From: Anaerosphaera multitolerans
GTDB lineage: Bacteria; Bacillota; Clostridia; Tissierellales; Peptoniphilaceae
DNA: 64,000 bases
Direction of reading: 5' to 3'
Assembly (NCBI RefSeq): GCF_004006535.1
Contig: NZ_RLIH01000010.1
Span: forward strand, 1-64,000
The notes below the pieces were generated by a model. It ran no database searches and was not told the DNA's origin. It worked only from the letters and a program-made list of their open reading frames with translations. Position numbers and translations under genes: made by a program. Every line of letters starts with the position of its first letter. The stretch's first letter is position 1. This document shows positions 1 through 9,009 of the stretch, one piece after another.

Positions 1-2386
1 TATTTTTACCGGCAGTAGCAAATTTATTTACTCTCCCAATGGCTTCAGTCTTACCATTTTCAGATACATCATCTCTTGCATTGATTTCTTTTATCTTTGC
101 ATTTGCTGACCCATCTATAGCTGCCTTAGCTCCTTCTTTGGCAATGGCAAGTAGTCCATTTTCCTTAGCTTGTCCTACCTCTTCCTCTGTCGTAGCATTG
201 TCTATATCTTCTTTGACTTCTTTTACTGCATCATCAATGGCATCTTGAGCAGCTTCTTTTTCTTCCTCACTTAAGTTGTCATTGTTTTCAATTTTTTCTT
301 TCTCTTCAGCTGCTTTGTTGTCTATTTCATCATTGGCTTCAATTTGAGCATTTTCAATTCCACTTAAAGGTAATTTTACATTTTCAATGGCTACTAGTCC
401 CGCTTCTTTTGCTTGGTCTACTTCTTCCATCGTTTTTCCATTGCCAATGTTTTCTATGGCATTTGTCTTCTCGGTTTCCACTGCTGTTTTAGAAGCTTGA
501 GCATCCTCTTCCTTTGGATTTTCTACACTGTCAATTTCCTTATTTTTTACATTTCCCTTGGCAATGATTTCTGCCTTGGCTCCTTCTTTGACAATTGAAA
601 GTAGTCCATCTTCCTTAGCTTGTCCTACCTCTTCCTCTGTTGTCGCATTGTCTATATCTTCTTTGGCTTCTTTTACTGCATCATCAATTGCATCTTGAGC
701 AGCCTCTTTTTCTTCCTCACTTAAGTTGTCATTGTTTTCAATCTTGTCTTTCTCTTCTTGTGCCTTATTATCTATTTCGTCCTTAGCTTCTGTTTGTTTA
801 ACGCTTATATCTATTTCAATATCCTTTATTGCAATTTCAAGTAACTCACCTAAATTTCCTGCATTGTCAATAGCACGAACCATTAATTTACTATCTCTTG
901 ATACTTCCTTACCTATCTTTATATTAATTCCATCTGTTTCTTCATCATGTAAGTGTACAGCATCAATAATGTAGTCACCATTATCATCTTTTTTCCCAGT
1001 GTCTTCAGGATCTTTATCAAAGTCTACAATATATCCCTTAATGCCTGACTTGCTCTCTTGCACAACTTCATCTGACATTAAATTATTTTCGCTTGGATTG
1101 GTTTGATTTAAAGCTTCAACTTTTCCTTGATATAGAGTTCCTATATCCTTTGCGTTAAGAAGTACTGTATCACTATCTTCCGTCTGTTCTATTATCTTTG
1201 CATTTGGCATCTCAGGTCCGGCATAGTCCATGGCTGAGTAGTCTTCCAGTGATTCTTCCTTTGTCAGTTGAGCCAAGAAGTAAATGGTGTTTGCAAAGAT
1301 TTTTAACTCATCATCAGTACTGTTCGTATAATGTCCTGCCTGCGTTTGAGCTGTATTTTTATAGGTGGACAAATAATAATTAGATTCATAGCTTGCCATT
1401 CCACTTCCGTCATCATAGTCTAAAGTTTTATTTGGTGTTTTCATACCATGATCTGATAAAGTTCCATCTTCTTTCACCAAGCGCATCCATATTTTCCCTT
1501 TAGTAAGAGCTGCATTAACATGAGTTAATGGTATTTTCAATATTTCATCTTTTGCCAATTTATTTGGATATTCCAAAAGAAATCCATCTCTATCAACTTT
1601 TATATACGTGCTTTGATGAGCCAATTGAGCAACGTCTCTATCAGCAACTACTCCCGCATAGTGTCTCAATTTTGAATACTGCCAATTGTCATTCTTCATA
1701 ATGTCAAAATCATTACTTACACTTCCCCAATCTATTAAGGTGTCATGGCCGAATAATACTCCACGACCTGTTTTAATATATGCTTCAATGGCATTTCTCA
1801 TTTCATCTGTCACAGTCACAAGGCCATTTAAGTCTGCTTTACCAATTACTATAACATCATAAAAATACTGAGATGTGTCTCCATTTCTGCGAAGGATTCC
1901 TTCAGGGTCTCTCTTAAAGTCATCATTACTTTTATAGGTCATATTTATTCCACCATCAGGGTCAAATTCCGTTGGAATCTCAACTTTAGATGAGTTAGTA
2001 TTGGGATAAATATTAAGCACCTTTATATCTCTATTATAGTTTGAAGATCTAAGTTCAAAGTCCTCTTGCTCTTCTTCAGACAAATTCGGATCATATAATC
2101 TTTGGTAATACCTGTAGCTAAAAGTGTCACTTTCATTAGGCTTGTCCCAATTTACATCTAATTTATTTTCTTCTGTATTATTTATCATACGTAATGCAAA
2201 ATTTCCCTCTTTGATTACTTCTCCATCTTTAGGAAATTCAGCAGCTTCCTCGTCTTCAACAGTAACTTCACCACTGTAATCTTTAAGATCATCATTTGAT
2301 TCCGCATAAGCTCTTACTTCAGTTATCGGTGTTATTATATTTGTAAAAATCACCATAATTACTAATAGTAAACTTATACTCCTCAT
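1..2386 (-). CDS. Large secreted surface protein, DUF5057-like with DUF1542-type repeats (3' end outside window)
   Basis: About 795 codons are visible without a stop before the window edge cuts the gene. An N-terminal signal peptide (hydrophobic LLLVIMVIF, ending near VRA) is followed by a region resembling DUF5057: VLNIYPN, then a stretch ending GRGVLFGHDT, as in Firmicute surface proteins. From about residue 520 come alpha-helical repeats of the DUF1542 type, with the recurring core NNDNLSEEEKEAAQDAIDDA and TTEEEVGQAKE. Such repeats form long rods in cell-wall adhesins, so I infer an extracellular adhesin or scaffold. The anchor would lie beyond the left edge. The ATG at 2386 keeps the frame but sits 16 nt from the GGAGG; a TTG at 2396 has ideal spacing (7 nt) but is out of frame by one base of an A8 tract. 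Family assignment is from memory of the motifs; the partial surface-protein call is firm. Confidence 0.75.
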   Translation of the reverse strand, partial: MRSISLLLVIMVIFTNIITPITEVRAYAESNDDLKDYSGEVTVEDEEAAEFPKDGEVIKEGNFALRMINNTEENKLDVNWDKPNESDTFSYRYYQRLYDPNLSEEEQEDFELRSSNYNRDIKVLNIYPNTNSSKVEIPTEFDPDGGINMTYKSNDDFKRDPEGILRRNGDTSQYFYDVIVIGKADLNGLVTVTDEMRNAIEAYIKTGRGVLFGHDTLIDWGSVSNDFDIMKNDNWQYSKLRHYAGVVADRDVAQLAHQSTYIKVDRDGFLLEYPNKLAKDEILKIPLTHVNAALTKGKIWMRLVKEDGTLSDHGMKTPNKTLDYDDGSGMASYESNYYLSTYKNTAQTQAGHYTNSTDDELKIFANTIYFLAQLTKEESLEDYSAMDYAGPEMPNAKIIEQTEDSDTVLLNAKDIGTLYQGKVEALNQTNPSENNLMSDEVVQESKSGIKGYIVDFDKDPEDTGKKDDNGDYIIDAVHLHDEETDGINIKIGKEVSRDSKLMVRAIDNAGNLGELLEIAIKDIEIDISVKQTEAKDEIDNKAQEEKDKIENNDNLSEEEKEAAQDAIDDAVKEAKEDIDNATTEEEVGQAKEDGLLSIVKEGAKAEIIAKGNVKNKEIDSVENPKEEDAQASKTAVETEKTNAIENIGNGKTMEEVDQAKEAGLVAIENVKLPLSGIENAQIEANDEIDNKAAEEKEKIENNDNLSEEEKEAAQDAIDDAVKEVKEDIDNATTEEEVGQAKENGLLAIAKEGAKAAIDGSANAKIKEINARDDVSENGKTEAIGRVNKFATAGKN
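117..795 (-). repeat. 450-bp period repeat inside the surface-protein gene
   Basis: The segment 117-345 recurs at 567-795 with high identity, an exact offset of 450 bases (150 codons). Each copy encodes one EEEKEAAQDAIDDAVKE-type helical repeat; the segment between them is a diverged half-unit. The high DNA identity indicates recent duplication or gene conversion within the coding repeats. Confidence 0.8.
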
Positions 2387-2891
2387 TTTTTTTCAATCTT
2401 TTTCCTCCTAAAATTCAACTATACATTATTATAGTTATATTGTTATAAATTTTTTTAAAACATTATTATAAATTTAACTATTCCTAGAGAATAAATAATT
2501 AAATCTTATTTGTTATTTGAAATTTAAATTATAATAATACTATTTACATAATTACAATATTAATTTAATACATATTAAAAGTATAAATAACTTATCTCTA
2601 TATGTCATATACCTATCCTTTAAATAAAACTTTTTATTATATTCCAAATATTTTAATTTTTATATAATATACCAATGTATAAAATTACATAAAAAAAGAC
2701 TCATACTATTTTCCAGTATAATTCCAATACAAAGCATCCAGTGTTTATGATTAATTAAATATTATTTTTATAATTAATACTTACTTAAAAGTAATCTTTG
2801 TATTAATAAGTCTTATAATATCAGTTAAATAAACATATTTAGCTACTTTTAAACTATTTATTTTCACCTCCTAATTTAAAAAATAAAATAA
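2387..2891. other. AT-rich intergenic region
   Basis: About 500 bases of extremely AT-rich DNA lie between two leftward genes. The part just right of 2386 must hold the promoter and GGAGG site of the surface-protein gene (CCTCC on the plus strand at 2403-2407). I see no convincing ORF, RNA gene or strong hairpin. Confidence 0.6.
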
Positions 2892-3107
2892 TTATTGAGT
2901 TTGATACAATTTAACAACATTATTTAAAAAAAAATCTACACTTACTCCATATATTTTTGATAATTTAATGGCATGTGTAATGGATAGTTTTACGTTTCCA
3001 TTCTCAAGGTGATTGTATCCGCTTCTATTTTTATACCCAAGTTTTTTAGCTATTTCATCTTGTGTATAACCATTTTTAATTCTTAATTCTCTGAGGATAT
3101 TATTCAT
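2892..3107 (-). CDS. Small XRE-family HTH regulator
   Basis: This 71-residue protein is essentially one Cro/CI-type helix-turn-helix: LRELRIKNGYTQDEIAKKLG followed by the recognition helix around NRSGYNHLENG, then a GVSVDFFLNN end typical of XRE repressors. I choose the ATG at 3107 (MNNIL) over one 8 codons upstream because GGAGGTG lies just before it. It is transcribed away from a second XRE gene at 3275, with an inverted repeat between them. This arrangement resembles the CI/Cro switch of a phage or integrative element, but no other phage genes remain nearby. Target genes are unknown. Confidence 0.85.
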   Translation of the reverse strand: MNNILRELRIKNGYTQDEIAKKLGYKNRSGYNHLENGNVKLSITHAIKLSKIYGVSVDFFLNNVVKLYQTQ

Positions 3108-3154
3108 CTTGCACCTCCAATTTGTTTTCATATTTCAAACATACATTTCATTAT

Positions 3155-3173
3155 AGTTGAAATTACTTCAACT
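3155..3173. promoter_or_regulatory. Candidate operator between divergent XRE genes
   Basis: A perfect inverted repeat AGTTGAA-attac-TTCAACT lies in the divergent intergenic region. A 10-base direct repeat TTTCTTAAAC also occurs at 3203 and 3261. Either could be the binding site of one of the two HTH proteins. This is inferred from position and symmetry only. Confidence 0.45.
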
Positions 3174-3274
3174 TTCAAGTGTTTCTGATGAATTAATCGA
3201 AGTTTCTTAAACATCATTGTTTTTATTGTATAAACTTGCTACACTATTGTTAAGTTTATCTTTCTTAAACTAAG

Positions 3275-3634
3275 GTGGTGTTAAAAATAGTTTCAACTGG
3301 AGAACGCATAAAAGAACTAAGAATTAAAAAAAATCTAACGCAAGAAGAATTAGGGAAAAAATTTGGTTTAGTAAAATCCACTATTTCTCTTTATGAAAGT
3401 AATAAGAGTACACCTGATGATAATATAAAAAGAGCACTTGCTAAATATTTTGATGTAACTCTTGATTATTTAATGGGAGTATCAGACAATCCTAAAGGTG
3501 AAATAATCAAAAATAAAAAAATACCCGAAAATATAGCCGCATATTTTGATGGTGAAGAATTTTCCGATGAAGCATTGAGAGATATTGAAGAATATATTGA
3601 GTTTGTAAAACAAAAAAGAAATAAAAAAGGTTAA
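3275..3634 (+). CDS. XRE-family HTH regulator
   Basis: The protein has an N-terminal HTH (GERIKELRIKKNLTQEELGK, KSTISLYESNK) and the VTLDYLMGVSDNP end of the XRE domain, followed by a short acidic tail (GEEFSDEALRDIEEYIEFVK) of the sort found in repressors of prophages and integrative elements. The open frame begins at a GTG (3275) that overlaps the AAGGTGG ribosome site. The best-spaced position, about 8 nt after that site and just before VSTGERIKE, is an ATA codon, so the start is uncertain or the ATG has mutated. It is divergent from the XRE gene at 2892-3107. Confidence 0.82.
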   Translation: MVLKIVSTGERIKELRIKKNLTQEELGKKFGLVKSTISLYESNKSTPDDNIKRALAKYFDVTLDYLMGVSDNPKGEIIKNKKIPENIAAYFDGEEFSDEALRDIEEYIEFVKQKRNKKG

Positions 3635-3643
3635 ATTATTATA

Positions 3644-3732
3644 AAATAAGTGCTAGTAAAATATAGAATTTTACTAGTACTACAGTGTATCTTATTATAG
3701 AAATACTTAATTTACAGAAAAACTTTTACAGT
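3644..3732. repeat. Dispersed repeat, copy 1
   Basis: A stretch beginning with the hairpin CTAGTAAAATA/TTTTACTAG and continuing through AATACTTAATTTACAGAAAA is closely matched at 44640-44730 in the same orientation. A piece of it (TACTTAATTTGCAGAAAA) also appears near 13488. The sequence is non-coding. It could be a small mobile element end, or the border of an ancient duplication, because the neighbouring SLH gene is also partly duplicated. Confidence 0.65.
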
Positions 3733-3988
3733 TTCATAAATATCTGAATTTTATCCTTATAAAAGTTTATGGTTTTAGTTCAGCCTTTATTAATAATTAT
3801 TTAATAATATCTACTATAAAACAATTATCATATTTTTTGTTTCTGATTTATAAATCTATTATACTCCTAAAGTTTTAATTTACAAAAGTAGACATATTTT
3901 CTGTCTACTTTCATTTTTTAATCTAACGATATTATTTTATTAACAATATCTTATATAATCACTAAAGTTTTTAAACTATAATAGTTAA
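3733..3988. other. Intergenic, 3' of SLH glycosidase gene
   Basis: AT-rich spacer. A weak hairpin AAAAGTAGACATATTTTCTGTCTACTTT (split here as AAAAGTAGACA and TGTCTACTTT, about 3893-3914) lies about 75 nt beyond the stop codon of the leftward SLH gene and may be its terminator. Nothing else is evident. Confidence 0.4.
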
Positions 3989-5641
3989 TTAATAATTTTC
4001 AATTTTTGACAACACATCCATATAAATTTGACTATCGCCATCAGGTATAATACCTAGTCTCCAAACTGATATTCCCTTTAAGTCAAATAGTTTGGCTAAA
4101 TTCACCTTAGCTTCAACACTTCTTGAATCTTCATACCAAATAATATTATTTGTTCCATCATTTCCATCATAAAATTTAATAAAAGGATTTTCATAAAGCG
4201 AACTATAATTCATCTCTACATCTGTATTCATCCTTTTAATAAGCGCATCATAATTAGGCGTATATGGTCTATTGTGTAAAACCTTCCCTTCCTGAGTTTT
4301 CCATTGTGCGGTTATAAAAGATAATTGCAACAGTATTTTGTTATGATCTTGAACACCTGTGTTCGGATCTGTAATTTCTCTTAGTGCATAATATACGTCT
4401 TCTATTGGAGTAAGAGGAGTATCAACTACTCCATTTGCCATTTCTTCATCACTTAACAATTTAGCATTGTAATCATGTGCCATTAAAATGACTTTATCTG
4501 CAATATCTCCAATTGTTTTATAGTCATAACCATCAAAATATTCACGTGTTTCTCTGCCTATAGGATGTACTGCTACATATATTTTTTTATTTCCAACTTT
4601 GTTTCTTAAAGCATTTAAAAGTTCATTTAAGCTGTTCTTTAAACTTTCACCTTTTAATCCTTCAAAGTCTACTACTATACCATCAAAATCACTTATAGAA
4701 TCTGCCATTAAATCTACTGCATTTGCTCTTAAATTTACATCATTTAATATATTAGCCGCATCTTCATTAGAAACTGCCAACATCAACATTTTTTCTTTAT
4801 CGCCACTAATATTAATAATATCTTCATAACCCTCTGGTAAACTATATTCATTTTCATTGGCTGAAGTATTATTTACAATTAAATTTCCATTATCAAATTC
4901 CAACTTTCCCCAGCCAAAAGAAATACTATCAAAATTTGAAATAGAATCCTTTTGACTTGCAGAACGAATGGCATAAAAAGCATTTTTGTGATCTATTTTA
5001 TTATTAATACGCTCGTACATACGAATTAATATTGCAGCCACTTCTTCTCTCTTTGCTGTATTATTAGGATTATAATTATACTCATCAATTCCTTGAATAA
5101 ATCCAAAATCTTTTGCCATATTAATAAATCCGGTATCTTCAGTTACATCATTAAAGCTGCTATTTTGTGAATTTAGTTTTGTAGCCAGTTCATTATAACC
5201 TAGAGAGTTTACAATCATAACAGCCATCTCTCTTCTAGTAATTGCCTCCTTTGGTCTAAATGAACCATCTTCATTATTTATAACTCCATGTTTCAAAGCG
5301 GTACTTACATATGGAAAAAACCATTCAGAAGAATCTGAGTTATCAGAAAAATTATTTTCTACTTCTTCTACTAATTCCCATCCCATTAATTTACAAAGAA
5401 AAGTCACAAATTCTGCCCTTGTTACAGTTTGACCTAAACCAAATTGTCCATCACCAACTCCGGAAGTTATTTCCAACCCCCTAAGCTTTTCAATATAATC
5501 ATAAGACCAGTGATCTTGTGGCACATCAGAAAAACTTTCTTCAGCTGCCAAGACGTTAGCCGATAGCGCATTAAACATTAAGGTACACACCATTAAAATT
5601 AACAATAATTTTGAAAGTTTACTATTCACTTTAGCTCTCAT
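3989..5641 (-). CDS. SLH-domain cell-wall glycosidase (GH18-type)
   Basis: This is a secreted protein of 550 residues with a signal peptide (residues 1-32, cleavage near VLA-AEE). Three SLH motifs follow: FSDVPQDHWSYDYIEKL, then FFPYVSTALKHGVI with TRREMAVMIVNSLG, and a weaker third ending KREEVAAILIRMYE by about residue 210. These bind the secondary cell-wall polymer and hold the protein on the surface. The C-terminal 330 residues form a GH18-like barrel with DGIVVDFEGL near residues 317-326, where the glutamate is the expected acid; bacterial relatives cut peptidoglycan glycan or chitin-type polymers. I infer a wall-remodelling glycosidase. The first ~97 codons and the promoter region are duplicated as a broken copy at 50.8-51.3 kb. 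It appears monocistronic. Confidence 0.85.
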   Translation of the reverse strand: MRAKVNSKLSKLLLILMVCTLMFNALSANVLAAEESFSDVPQDHWSYDYIEKLRGLEITSGVGDGQFGLGQTVTRAEFVTFLCKLMGWELVEEVENNFSDNSDSSEWFFPYVSTALKHGVINNEDGSFRPKEAITRREMAVMIVNSLGYNELATKLNSQNSSFNDVTEDTGFINMAKDFGFIQGIDEYNYNPNNTAKREEVAAILIRMYERINNKIDHKNAFYAIRSASQKDSISNFDSISFGWGKLEFDNGNLIVNNTSANENEYSLPEGYEDIINISGDKEKMLMLAVSNEDAANILNDVNLRANAVDLMADSISDFDGIVVDFEGLKGESLKNSLNELLNALRNKVGNKKIYVAVHPIGRETREYFDGYDYKTIGDIADKVILMAHDYNAKLLSDEEMANGVVDTPLTPIEDVYYALREITDPNTGVQDHNKILLQLSFITAQWKTQEGKVLHNRPYTPNYDALIKRMNTDVEMNYSSLYENPFIKFYDGNDGTNNIIWYEDSRSVEAKVNLAKLFDLKGISVWRLGIIPDGDSQIYMDVLSKIENY

Positions 5642-6047
5642 TTAAATACTCCTTTTCTCTATATATTTTTAACAATAATTTCTAGTCAATAATCCTTATC
5701 CTCTAAAATTAGTTTAAAATATATAATTTCTATAATTGTTATTAAATTATTTTTATATTTAATATTAATTTAATAAACCATAAATATATTATAGCAAATA
5801 TAGTAAGTAATACCATGAAACACTTAAAAATGGTGCATTTTTTAAAAACAATTTGTAAGTTTAAAAGTTAATAGATAAAATTATTATTTTTAATTACACT
5901 TTTTGATCTACTATTTTTAAATAATTCTATATATTATTGAATTAAATAATTTTCATTTCTAACAATATGTTTATTTGCTTTGAATCTCGACAATATAATA
6001 TTTGAAATCGGCAGAATTATAAATTTAATTAAACACAAAGTTTGAAA
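5642..6047. other. Upstream region of SLH glycosidase
   Basis: About 400 non-coding bases. The part from 5642 to about 5860 is repeated at 51112-51300, so it travels with the gene start and probably contains its promoter. The rest, towards 6047, is the 3' side of the leftward ABC operon, with no obvious terminator. Confidence 0.5.
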
Positions 6048-6773
6048 TTAAAAATTATATATTTTTTTACTAAGTTTCTTTATATACAGCACTATTAAAA
6101 ACAATCCGACTACTAGAAATAGAAGTCTTGACATTCCAAAAGAAAAAGATAACTTAAAGGCCGGATCAAGTATACCTATACTTAAAGGGTAGTTAACAAA
6201 AAAGTTTCTACCATATAAATCTATTTCCTCTGGGAGATTTATAAAATTAACAAAAATTAATAATCCCATAAGTAAATAATTTGCAATTGGTAAAATACTT
6301 CCTATTGATAAACCTAAGCCCATAATTATTATTACACTTGGGATAACAATTATAATCAATGGAATTAGCAAATCAAAACTCATGCTATATTGAAATATAG
6401 ATTTATAAAAATAAAAACTGTATAGTATAGGAACTGCAAGTATTATCATAAAAGACACTATAATCGTCATAAGTCGTACAAAATAAAACTTACCTATATT
6501 TACTGAGGTTATATTTGTAATTGCTTGTATGGTCTTTTCTTCTCTAGAGAATAAAAACGATATAAAGAATAATAGTGTTATAAGTATTATAGGCATAATT
6601 TTTGAAATGTAAAATCCAAAACTCCAAGGAGAAAAAGGTGCAGTATTAGCCACTCCAAGAATTATTTCCCCGCTCAACAATAAATAACTGTAAAGTAGTG
6701 TTGCAAATAGCAATCCAACAAAATACTTATTAATAATAAGTCGTTTTACTTCATAGTAGAAAATTTTATACAT
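6048..6773 (-). CDS. ABC-2-type transporter permease subunit
   Basis: A 241-residue membrane protein with about six hydrophobic spans (for example LFATLLYSYLLL, IILITLLFFISFLF, IIIVIPSVIIIMGLGL, LLFLVVGLFLIVLYI) and the loop FSREEKTIQAITN typical of ABC-2 permeases. It is the last gene of a three-gene operon, 13 nt after the permease/peptidase gene, and most likely pairs with that protein and the ATPase. The substrate is unknown. Confidence 0.8.
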   Translation of the reverse strand: MYKIFYYEVKRLIINKYFVGLLFATLLYSYLLLSGEIILGVANTAPFSPWSFGFYISKIMPIILITLLFFISFLFSREEKTIQAITNITSVNIGKFYFVRLMTIIVSFMIILAVPILYSFYFYKSIFQYSMSFDLLIPLIIIVIPSVIIIMGLGLSIGSILPIANYLLMGLLIFVNFINLPEEIDLYGRNFFVNYPLSIGILDPAFKLSFSFGMSRLLFLVVGLFLIVLYIKKLSKKIYNF

Positions 6774-6786
6774 GTACTGACACCTC

Positions 6787-9009
6787 CTATAAATTTAATT
6801 GAGACTCTATGAGTCCACAGGCATCTAAAAAATCTTGCCATGTTATATACGGATGCATTTCAGTATCTTCCTTTGAAAATAAATCTTTCAATATTCTATC
6901 CATTTCTTCTTCACCTCCAACTAGTTCTTCTGCTTTTAGTATCTGTAGAGGAACTTTTGTATATATATTCATTGATATAAATTCCATTTGTAAATTATAA
7001 AGATATCGTTCCGGCAATTGCGTCAAATATTTAGGATTTCGTAAATAAAAATTATCATTGGTGTTTTTTAGTTCTCTTTCCCACACATCAATATAGTTCT
7101 TCTTAACATATTCTTCACCATATTTTTCTTTCATCATTCTATAAGTCGCGTATACAGTAACACCCTCACTTGTCCACTCAGGATTTTCCATATCCATCAT
7201 AAACCTATGAACTCCCCACCATTGATGAATTATTTCATGCGCTATAACTTCTGAAGCATTTGCTCCTTTTAAAGGATCATTTAAAACCTCCTCAATAAAA
7301 CTGGACTCTGTTATGAAGCTTAAATTATCCGTAGCCCCTCCTCCTTGAAAATGTGCGCTATTCATCACCAAATTTAAAGGTAACTCTTTAGAATAAGGCA
7401 GTTTCCCATATGTTTTAGTACAATATTCTATTGTTGATTTTAATATTTCCTCAACATTCCAATTTTCAAACTTCTCGCTATGCTTTTTGCTATAATAAAA
7501 ATTTACCGGAAAAAACTCATTACCAATTTCCATGCACTCATAATCCGCAGCAAAAAAGTTCATACCTCCACTTTCATTAAATACTTCCCAAGTATTTGTA
7601 CCATCCATATTTTTACTTAATAGCGCCACAGGTTTTCCTATTGACACCGGTGTCATATTAGATGGAATTGTGATATTCCCTTCTATTGGGTTTATTTCAT
7701 CTGATAGTATTAACAACTTAGGCGCCAATTCATTTCCACTTATATAAATATAATCCGATGTTATTTCTCCTCCCAGTAGAAGTCCCTCTACCGGAGCAGG
7801 AATTTTTACAGTTCCTCCATACTTTATTTCCATATTTATATTCTTATCTTTTGGTAGTTCGGTTATTATATCTCTATTTCCATAACCATAGTCATTTTTC
7901 AAATCTATAAATTCAATTTCTTTTCCATTAACAATAATTGAATCAATTTTAATTCCAGGAGATAAGTTTATGATACATTCCTGAGAATCTTGGCTTTCAT
8001 TTACTATGCTATATATAGCTTTACCAACAGTCTTTCCCTTTAAGGTATTTAAAGAAATATTAAAAAAAGTATTTATCAATTTTAAATTTTTATTTCCCTT
8101 ACTTTCTTCCTTGTTTGAAGTAGCTACTGCAATATCCCCTCCAGAAAAATAATTTTCTTCTAATTCAACTTTGGCTTGGTCTACATAAGGTTGGTTTGTA
8201 TACATTAAAAAAGCTGTTGTTATAAATGTAATACTAAATGTTAACAACCATTTATTTTTAATATTTTTCCTTATGGATGCAAAAATGGTTTTCTCGTATA
8301 CTCTAACACTTAGTAAGGATACAAAATAAAGTCCTAATAATAAACTAATCCAAAATATCCTACTATAAACAGATGTACGGAACAATAGTGTATTGCCAAA
8401 ATTATCAGAATAAATAGGTATTAATGGATTTATCCATCTGAGCATATATCTTTCTTCCACCCAAGGGCTAAGACTGTACAATATTAATAATAAAAAAATT
8501 ATAAAGGACAGTTCCGCACGAGTGACTATTTGATATATTGAAGCTGATGCCAATATTCCCATGACAACTGTTAAAAACATTAACAGTCCATAAGACAATA
8601 TATATTCTAAAACACTAAACTGTATTCCTAACTTAACTGCAGTGTAAGGAAGATACACTATAGCTGTCAAAACTGTAGTTAAAAACGCTAAACAAATAAG
8701 CGAAACAATTTTTACTCCACTATTAAAAAGAGGATTAATAATGCTGTCCGCCAACACTTTTACCCTTGCTTTCTCATCTCTACTCCACTCGTATAAAGTA
8801 TACATTCCAAATACAAACGCCCCACCTAAACCTCCTGCTAAAACAGGATTTGCCAATACTACACTTGATGTTGTGCCATAAGTTGCCGGTTGATATAAGC
8901 TATAACCTAGTATAGGACATATCAGCGTTAGCATAATAACTAATTTCATTATCTTGGAGCGAAGAAGTCTTAAAATTTCCATTCTGACTCGTTTTCTAAA
9001 ATCCATCAC
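6787..9009 (-). CDS. ABC-2 permease fused to an extracellular M1-family metallopeptidase domain
   Basis: The 740-residue protein starts with about six membrane spans (residues 20-260) of the ABC-2 type. A large extracytoplasmic part follows and ends in an M1 aminopeptidase-like domain with the zinc motif HEIIHQWWG (around residue 590) and the third ligand in WTSEGVTVYA 19 residues later. The usual GAMEN exopeptidase loop is replaced by GGGATDN. M1/ABC fusions are known from Firmicutes and Bacteroidetes, but their substrates are mostly undefined. The start overlaps the ATPase gene by 14 nt, so the two are translationally coupled. I infer that the complex handles a peptide, by trimming it outside while ATP hydrolysis drives movement or sensing. 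Confidence 0.85.
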   Translation of the reverse strand: MMDFRKRVRMEILRLLRSKIMKLVIMLTLICPILGYSLYQPATYGTTSSVVLANPVLAGGLGGAFVFGMYTLYEWSRDEKARVKVLADSIINPLFNSGVKIVSLICLAFLTTVLTAIVYLPYTAVKLGIQFSVLEYILSYGLLMFLTVVMGILASASIYQIVTRAELSFIIFLLLILYSLSPWVEERYMLRWINPLIPIYSDNFGNTLLFRTSVYSRIFWISLLLGLYFVSLLSVRVYEKTIFASIRKNIKNKWLLTFSITFITTAFLMYTNQPYVDQAKVELEENYFSGGDIAVATSNKEESKGNKNLKLINTFFNISLNTLKGKTVGKAIYSIVNESQDSQECIINLSPGIKIDSIIVNGKEIEFIDLKNDYGYGNRDIITELPKDKNINMEIKYGGTVKIPAPVEGLLLGGEITSDYIYISGNELAPKLLILSDEINPIEGNITIPSNMTPVSIGKPVALLSKNMDGTNTWEVFNESGGMNFFAADYECMEIGNEFFPVNFYYSKKHSEKFENWNVEEILKSTIEYCTKTYGKLPYSKELPLNLVMNSAHFQGGGATDNLSFITESSFIEEVLNDPLKGANASEVIAHEIIHQWWGVHRFMMDMENPEWTSEGVTVYATYRMMKEKYGEEYVKKNYIDVWERELKNTNDNFYLRNPKYLTQLPERYLYNLQMEFISMNIYTKVPLQILKAEELVGGEEEMDRILKDLFSKEDTEMHPYITWQDFLDACGLIESQLNL

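Noticed and set aside
39-974. Small plus-strand frames in the left 1 kb
   Set aside because: They are antisense shadows of the repetitive surface-protein gene; they have serine-rich low-complexity content and no ribosome sites.
4599-4829. Plus-strand 76-codon frame inside the SLH glycosidase gene
   Set aside because: It is an antisense shadow without a ribosome site.
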